Assembly (NCBI GenBank): GCA_025964295.1
Contig: JAOPZD010000565.1
Location: forward strand, 1 to 8,192
Direction: 5' to 3'
DNA: 8,192 nucleotides
Origin: Conexibacter sp.
Lineage (GTDB): Bacteria > Actinomycetota > Thermoleophilia > Solirubrobacterales > Solirubrobacteraceae
The notes beneath the pieces are model-generated. The model was not told where the DNA came from and searched no databases. It saw only the letters and a list, made by a program, of their open reading frames with translations. A program made the position numbers and the translations under genes. This document shows, piece after piece, positions 5,655 through 8,192 of the stretch (the first letter of the stretch is position 1; every line of letters starts with the position of its first letter).

Positions 5655-6332
5655 CCCTCCGTTCCACCCCCCAAGCGGCACCCGTACAACCAGTGGGCGC
5701 CCGATGCGCGCGCACTGGACCTGGTCGGCGACAAGTGGACGCTCTTGATCGTCCGCGATCTCGTGGCCGGCCCGCGCCGCTTCGTGGAGCTCCAGCGCGT
5801 CCTGCCGGGGATCTCGACCGAGCAGCTTCGGTCGCGCCTCAACCGGATGGTCGCCGACGGCCTCCTGACGCGACAGCGCTACCGCGAGGTCCCGCCGCGC
5901 GTCGACTACGAGCTGACCGAGCGCGCTCGCGATCTGCTGCCCGTCGTCGGCGCCCTCGCCCGCTGGGGCGCGCGCTGGGCCTGGTCCCCGCCGCGGCCCG
6001 ACGAGTCCGTGGACATCGGCGCGATCCTGCGCTCGGTGCCCGGTCTGGCGCTGCCGGACGGCGTCGACGGCATGGTCGAGGTCACGGTCGTCCGCCGCGC
6101 GGGCGACATGAAGCGCTACGTGCTGACCTCGCGGCGCGGCCGCGTCGATCTCGCCGAGCGCTCCGCTCCCGAGGCCGACGCCCGGATCGCGGGCCCCGAG
6201 CGCGCATGGGTCGAGGCCCTGGGGCCGGACGCCTCGCGCACGGAGCTCGAGATCAGCGGCGATCAGGAGATCGCGGACGCGCTGCTCGACGCCTTGGCGC
6301 CCGGCGCGGTGCGCGAGGCGGAAGTCGCCTAG
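5652..6332 (+). CDS. HxlR-family winged-helix regulator with SCP2-like C-terminal domain, AUU start
   Basis: From the proposed ATT start the product has 226 residues. Residues 12-105 form the HxlR winged helix: ALDLVGDKWTLLIVRDL (21-37), GPRRFVELQRVLPGIS with a recognition-helix region STEQLRSRLNRMVADGLL, then PPRVDYELTERARDLLPVVGALARWG. HxlR proteins bind DNA as dimers and often sense electrophiles or redox state through a cysteine near the N-terminus. That position here reads NQWAPDA, so the usual Cys-Pro is absent and thiol sensing at that site is unlikely. The last 110 or so residues (EVTVVRRAGDMKRYVLTS, DARIAGPERAWVEAL, ELEISGDQEIADALLDAL) resemble the SCP2-like domain fused to some actinobacterial HxlR regulators, which may bind a hydrophobic ligand. 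The gene sits behind a palindrome and diverges from the adenylate cyclase. Its TAG stop overlaps the stop of the DUF167 gene. Family confidence is high; the exact start is less sure. Confidence 0.88.
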   Translation: MPSVPPPKRHPYNQWAPDARALDLVGDKWTLLIVRDLVAGPRRFVELQRVLPGISTEQLRSRLNRMVADGLLTRQRYREVPPRVDYELTERARDLLPVVGALARWGARWAWSPPRPDESVDIGAILRSVPGLALPDGVDGMVEVTVVRRAGDMKRYVLTSRRGRVDLAERSAPEADARIAGPERAWVEALGPDASRTELEISGDQEIADALLDALAPGAVREAEVA

Positions 6333-6607
6333 CCCGACGACCGCCGTCGTCTGAGACGGGCGTGCGCGTCGTCGGCATCGAGGCCCTCGACGCGCACGAG
6401 CTTGTCCCGCGCGGACTGCCCGCGCACGATCGTCAGCCGGGACCTCGGGACGCCGAGCGCCTTGGCGAGGAGCTTGACGAGCGCCATGTTCGCCTGCCCG
6501 CCCACGGGCGGGGCGGTCACGCGCACGCGGATGACGCCGTCATCGGCGACGATCGCGTCGCGGTCGGCGCGCGGCGTGAGGCGGACGACGAGGTCGGTGG
6601 CGGCCAT
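6329..6607 (-). CDS. YggU/DUF167 family protein (92 aa)
   Basis: The 92-residue protein shows the DUF167 core: an N-terminal strand VVRLTPRADRDAIV (7-20), IRVRVTAPPVGGQANMALVKLLAKALGVPRSRLTIVRGQSARDKLVRVEGL (26-76). The signature is APPVxGxAN followed by GxxSRxKxV, here with D in place of the usual K at one position. E. coli YggU and archaeal members have known folds but no established biochemical function. Length fits the family (about 75-100). The ATG at 6607 starts directly before the conserved first strand and has no visible Shine-Dalgarno sequence. The gene is tail to tail with the HxlR gene, sharing CTAG at 6329-6332 for both stop codons, and is divergent from the globin gene 36 bp away. 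Longer minus-strand extensions of this frame to 7165 run antisense to the globin and are rejected. Confidence 0.88.
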   Translation of the reverse strand: MAATDLVVRLTPRADRDAIVADDGVIRVRVTAPPVGGQANMALVKLLAKALGVPRSRLTIVRGQSARDKLVRVEGLDADDAHARLRRRRSSG

Positions 6608-6631
6608 CGCGGAGATCGTCGCACCCGGGCG

Positions 6632-6637
6632 TAGAGT
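6632..6637 (+). promoter_or_regulatory. Candidate -10 element for leaderless globin gene
   Basis: TAGAGT fits TANNNT and ends 6 bases before the ATG at 6644, so the start point would coincide with the A of the start codon. No Shine-Dalgarno sequence precedes the gene. The same arrangement occurs before ppx at 252-257. No -35 box is evident in the 36-bp gap to the divergent DUF167 gene. Confidence 0.42.
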
Positions 6638-6643
6638 CGGCGC

Positions 6644-7123
6644 ATGACCGCGGCCGCCGACGCCTCTCCCCCGACGATCTACGAGTGGGGCGGCGGGCGC
6701 CCGGCGTTCGCCCGCTGGCTCGAGGCCTTCTACGACCTCGTCGAGGACGAGCCGCTGCTGGCGCCGCTGTTCGGCGGGACCGTCAGCCGCGAGCACCGCG
6801 ACCACGTCACCGACTGGTGGTGTGAGGTGATGGGCGGCCCGGCCGTCTACACCGAGCAGCGCGGCGGCTACGAGCACATGCTGGCCAAGCACCGCGGGCT
6901 GGCGATCGACCCCGAGCGCCGGCTGCGCTTCGTCACGCTGCTCAGCCAGGCCGCCGACGACGCGGGCCTCCCGGCCGATCCCGAGTTCCGCAGCGCGATC
7001 ATGGCCTACGCCGAGTGGGGCACGCGCCTGGCCGCCGAGAACTCCGCGCCGGGCGCCGAGCCGGCGCCGCACGCGCCCGTGCCGCGCTGGGGCTGGGGCG
7101 TCGCGCCGCCCTACCAGCCCTAG
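6644..7123 (+). CDS. Group II truncated hemoglobin (GlbO-like)
   Basis: The 159-residue protein has the 2-on-2 globin core of group II (about 12-132) plus a proline-rich tail ending RWGWGVAPPYQP. Aligned by eye to mycobacterial GlbO, the haem-pocket residues are Y30 (B10), F43 (CD1), the proximal histidine H83 in MLAKHRGLAI (F8), and F96 at G8. The stretch GGPAVYTEQRGGYEHML is typical of the family. GlbO has Tyr at CD1 and Trp at G8, so this pocket keeps the B10 tyrosine but replaces two hydrogen-bonding residues with Phe. Such proteins bind O2 or NO in the cytoplasm and are linked to oxygen or nitrosative-stress handling; the exact role is unknown. The ATG at 6644 fits a leaderless start. 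The gene stands alone and is followed after 15 bp by a tRNA on the opposite strand. Confidence 0.93.
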   Translation: MTAAADASPPTIYEWGGGRPAFARWLEAFYDLVEDEPLLAPLFGGTVSREHRDHVTDWWCEVMGGPAVYTEQRGGYEHMLAKHRGLAIDPERRLRFVTLLSQAADDAGLPADPEFRSAIMAYAEWGTRLAAENSAPGAEPAPHAPVPRWGWGVAPPYQP

Positions 7124-7138
7124 CGCCGCGGCGTGCGA

Positions 7139-7223
7139 TGCCCGGGGAGGGACTCGAACCCCCATGCCCTTGCGGGCGGCCGGGTTTAAGCCGGCCGTGT
7201 CTGACCAATTTCACCACCCGGGC
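7139..7223 (-). tRNA. tRNA-Leu, anticodon UAA
   Basis: Read on the minus strand this is an 85-base class II tRNA. The acceptor stem is GCCCGGG (7223-7217) with CCCGGGC (7146-7140), then discriminator A at 7139. The anticodon stem is GCCGG/CCGGC around the loop CTTAAAC (7190-7184), giving anticodon TAA at 7188-7186. The long variable arm GCCC-GCAA-GGGC is typical of leucine tRNAs. The T arm is GGGGG-TTCGAGT-CCCTC. The 3' CCA is not encoded and must be added after transcription. It decodes UUA and, with wobble, UUG; UUA is a very rare codon in such GC-rich genomes, as in Streptomyces, where the UAA leucine tRNA (bldA) is regulatory. Confidence 0.97.
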
Positions 7224-7332
7224 GAGACCTTGCGGGAGCGTATCCGCGTGGTTGTCACAATGGGAGAGACCGCAACTTCCCCTCCCGGCGCCGGTTTCAT
7301 CGGTGCGGGCAGGGAAAGGCCCGTTCACGCGC
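7224..7332. other. Short divergent gap between tRNA-Leu and the sigma-factor gene
   Basis: This 109-bp stretch must hold the promoters of both neighbours. I see a small symmetric element TTGTCACAA (arms ttgt/acaa) and GATACG on the minus strand as a weak -10 for the tRNA, but no spacing-correct -35 partner. AGGGAAAGG at 7311-7319 is purine-rich but 13 bases from the proposed GTG, too far for a good ribosome-binding site. Confidence 0.4.
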
Positions 7333-8192
7333 GTGGAAGTCTCTGCCCTTCGACATCCGCCGGCCGCCGGACTGCGTGGCCCGACACCGCTGCTGCGGCT
7401 GCAGGGCGACGAGCGGCTGGTCGTGCTCACCCGCCGCGGCAACCAGGCGGCCTACGAGGCGCTCGTCGCGCGCTACCAGTCGCGCCTGCTCGCGTTCTGC
7501 CGCCACATGCTCTCCTCGCGCGAGGACGCCGAGGACGTGCTGCAGGAGGTCTTCGCCGCCGCGTTCAACGCGATGCTGGCCGACGACCGGCCGATCAACG
7601 TGCGCCCGTGGCTCTACCGGATCGCCCGCAACCGCTGCCTCAACCACCTGCGCAAGCAGACGGCGATCGGCATGGACTCGATGGACGTCCACCTCGCCGA
7701 GCACGGGACGACGACCGCCGACAAGGTCCACGACCGCGAGGACTTCCGCCAGCTCGTCGCCGACGTGCAGACGCTGGCCGAGACGCAGCGCACCGCGCTG
7801 CTGCTGCGCGAGATCGACGCGCTCAGCTACGAGCAGATCGCCGAGGCGATGGAGACGACCGTGCCGTCGGTCAAGTCGCTGCTGGTGCGCGCCCGCGTGT
7901 CGCTGGCGGAGGCGGCCGAGGCGCGCAAGCTGACCTGCAGCGAGGTGCGCGAGGAGCTCGGCGAGTGGGCCGAGGGACTGGCGCGGGTGAGCGCGCCGGT
8001 GCGCCGCCACGTGCGCGGCTGCCAGCGCTGCTCGGCGTTCAAGAAGCAGCTCAAGCAGACCAACAAGGCGCTGGCCGCGGTGTTCCCGGTCGGGCCGTTG
8101 CTGTTGTTGAAGAAGTTCCTGCTGGCCCAGGGCGCCTCGGGCGCCGGGGCGGCGGCGGGTGGCGCGGCCGCGACGGGCGGCGTCGCCGCGGG
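7333..8192 (+). CDS. ECF sigma factor with fused zinc-binding anti-sigma-like domain (3' end missing)
   Basis: The visible 286 residues begin with an ECF sigma factor. Region 2 covers about 29-108: AAYEALVARYQSRLLAF, the EDAEDVLQEVF core-binding stretch, and PWLYRIARNRCLNHLRK. Region 4 covers about 145-195, with LSYEQIAEAMETTVPSVKSLLVRAR as the -35-binding helix-turn-helix. After region 4 the chain continues with C202 (LTCSEV), H226, C230 and C233 (HVRGCQRC). This C-x23-H-x3-C-x2-C set is that of zinc-binding anti-sigma factors such as RsrA, which release their sigma on oxidation. Sigma and a putative inhibitor or sensor are therefore in one polypeptide, as in some ECF groups with C-terminal extensions. 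A Leu/Lys patch and a Gly/Ala-rich stretch follow, and the frame leaves the window open. GTG at 7333 is the most plausible start; another in-frame GTG at 7303 is possible. Confidence 0.9.
   Translation, partial: MEVSALRHPPAAGLRGPTPLLRLQGDERLVVLTRRGNQAAYEALVARYQSRLLAFCRHMLSSREDAEDVLQEVFAAAFNAMLADDRPINVRPWLYRIARNRCLNHLRKQTAIGMDSMDVHLAEHGTTTADKVHDREDFRQLVADVQTLAETQRTALLLREIDALSYEQIAEAMETTVPSVKSLLVRARVSLAEAAEARKLTCSEVREELGEWAEGLARVSAPVRRHVRGCQRCSAFKKQLKQTNKALAAVFPVGPLLLLKKFLLAQGASGAGAAAGGAAATGGVAA

Noticed and set aside
5745..5747. TTG at 5745 as start of the HxlR gene
   Set aside because: It would delete the conserved LDLVGDKWTL helix and has no ribosome-binding site, whereas homology continues upstream to the ATT at 5652.
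3883..5748. Plus-strand open frame of 621 codons
   Set aside because: It is antisense to the adenylate cyclase, with an Arg/Asp/Gln-rich composition and no domain; a codon-bias shadow.
5693..6634. Plus-strand open frame of 313 codons overlapping the HxlR gene
   Set aside because: It is another frame of the HxlR and DUF167 region with Arg-rich shadow composition.
6608..7165. Upstream extension of the DUF167 frame to 7165 on the minus strand
   Set aside because: It runs antisense through the globin gene and the tRNA end; the conserved domain starts right at the ATG at 6607.
7376..7933. Plus-strand frame of 185 codons within the sigma-factor gene
   Set aside because: It is a shifted frame of the ECF sigma gene, with Arg/Ser/Cys-rich nonsense.
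1..8192. CRISPR array, insertion sequence or prophage
   Set aside because: No regularly spaced direct repeats, transposase, integrase or phage genes were seen on either strand.

Overview
This is a GC-rich bacterial window with actinobacterial character. The evidence is very strong G/C at third codon positions, an IlvG-type TPP enzyme of the mycobacterial kind, a mycobacterial-type six-helix HAMP adenylate cyclase, a truncated globin with the actinobacterial WGWGVAPPYQP-type tail, and two genes that look leaderless. The ECF sigma factor fused to a zinc-binding anti-sigma-like domain and the overall gene style fit the Thermoleophilia/Solirubrobacterales branch best. That placement is inference from remembered family resemblance, not a computed phylogeny.

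Layout, left to right. The 3' end of a glyoxylate/hydroxypyruvate reductase-like D-2-hydroxyacid dehydrogenase (1-254, +) is followed after 10 bp by a Ppx/GppA exopolyphosphatase (265-1203, +). Next comes a roughly 600-bp non-coding stretch (1204-1817) of visibly lower GC. It is dense in RNA-type hairpins and looks like an independent structured RNA gene on the + strand, ending in a C(UUCG)G terminator-like hairpin. An IlvG-like TPP enzyme (3470-1818, -) ends against a separate 11-bp hairpin. A short divergent promoter region separates it from a 61-codon acidic protein with a strong ribosome-binding site (3624-3809, +). That gene converges on a membrane class III adenylate cyclase (5421-3826, -).

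The right half begins with a divergent control region (5422-5651) holding a perfect 20-bp palindrome and several GTCCG/CGGAC half-sites. It leads into an HxlR-family regulator with an SCP2-like C-terminal domain (5652-6332, +), whose only credible start codon appears to be AUU behind a consensus Shine-Dalgarno sequence. A YggU/DUF167 protein (6607-6329, -) meets it tail to tail on a shared CTAG. A group II truncated globin (6644-7123, +) runs divergently from DUF167, probably leaderless. Then come tRNA-Leu(UAA) (7223-7139, -) and the start of an ECF sigma factor carrying a fused C-x23-H-x3-C-x2-C zinc motif (7333 to the window end, +).

The genes do not form one pathway. They are mostly single-gene units with signalling or regulatory roles (polyphosphate, cAMP, redox/sigma, HxlR) plus housekeeping functions. 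The best candidates for something undescribed are the structured RNA at about 1430-1660, the AUU-initiated HxlR gene with its palindrome, and the small acidic protein at 3624.
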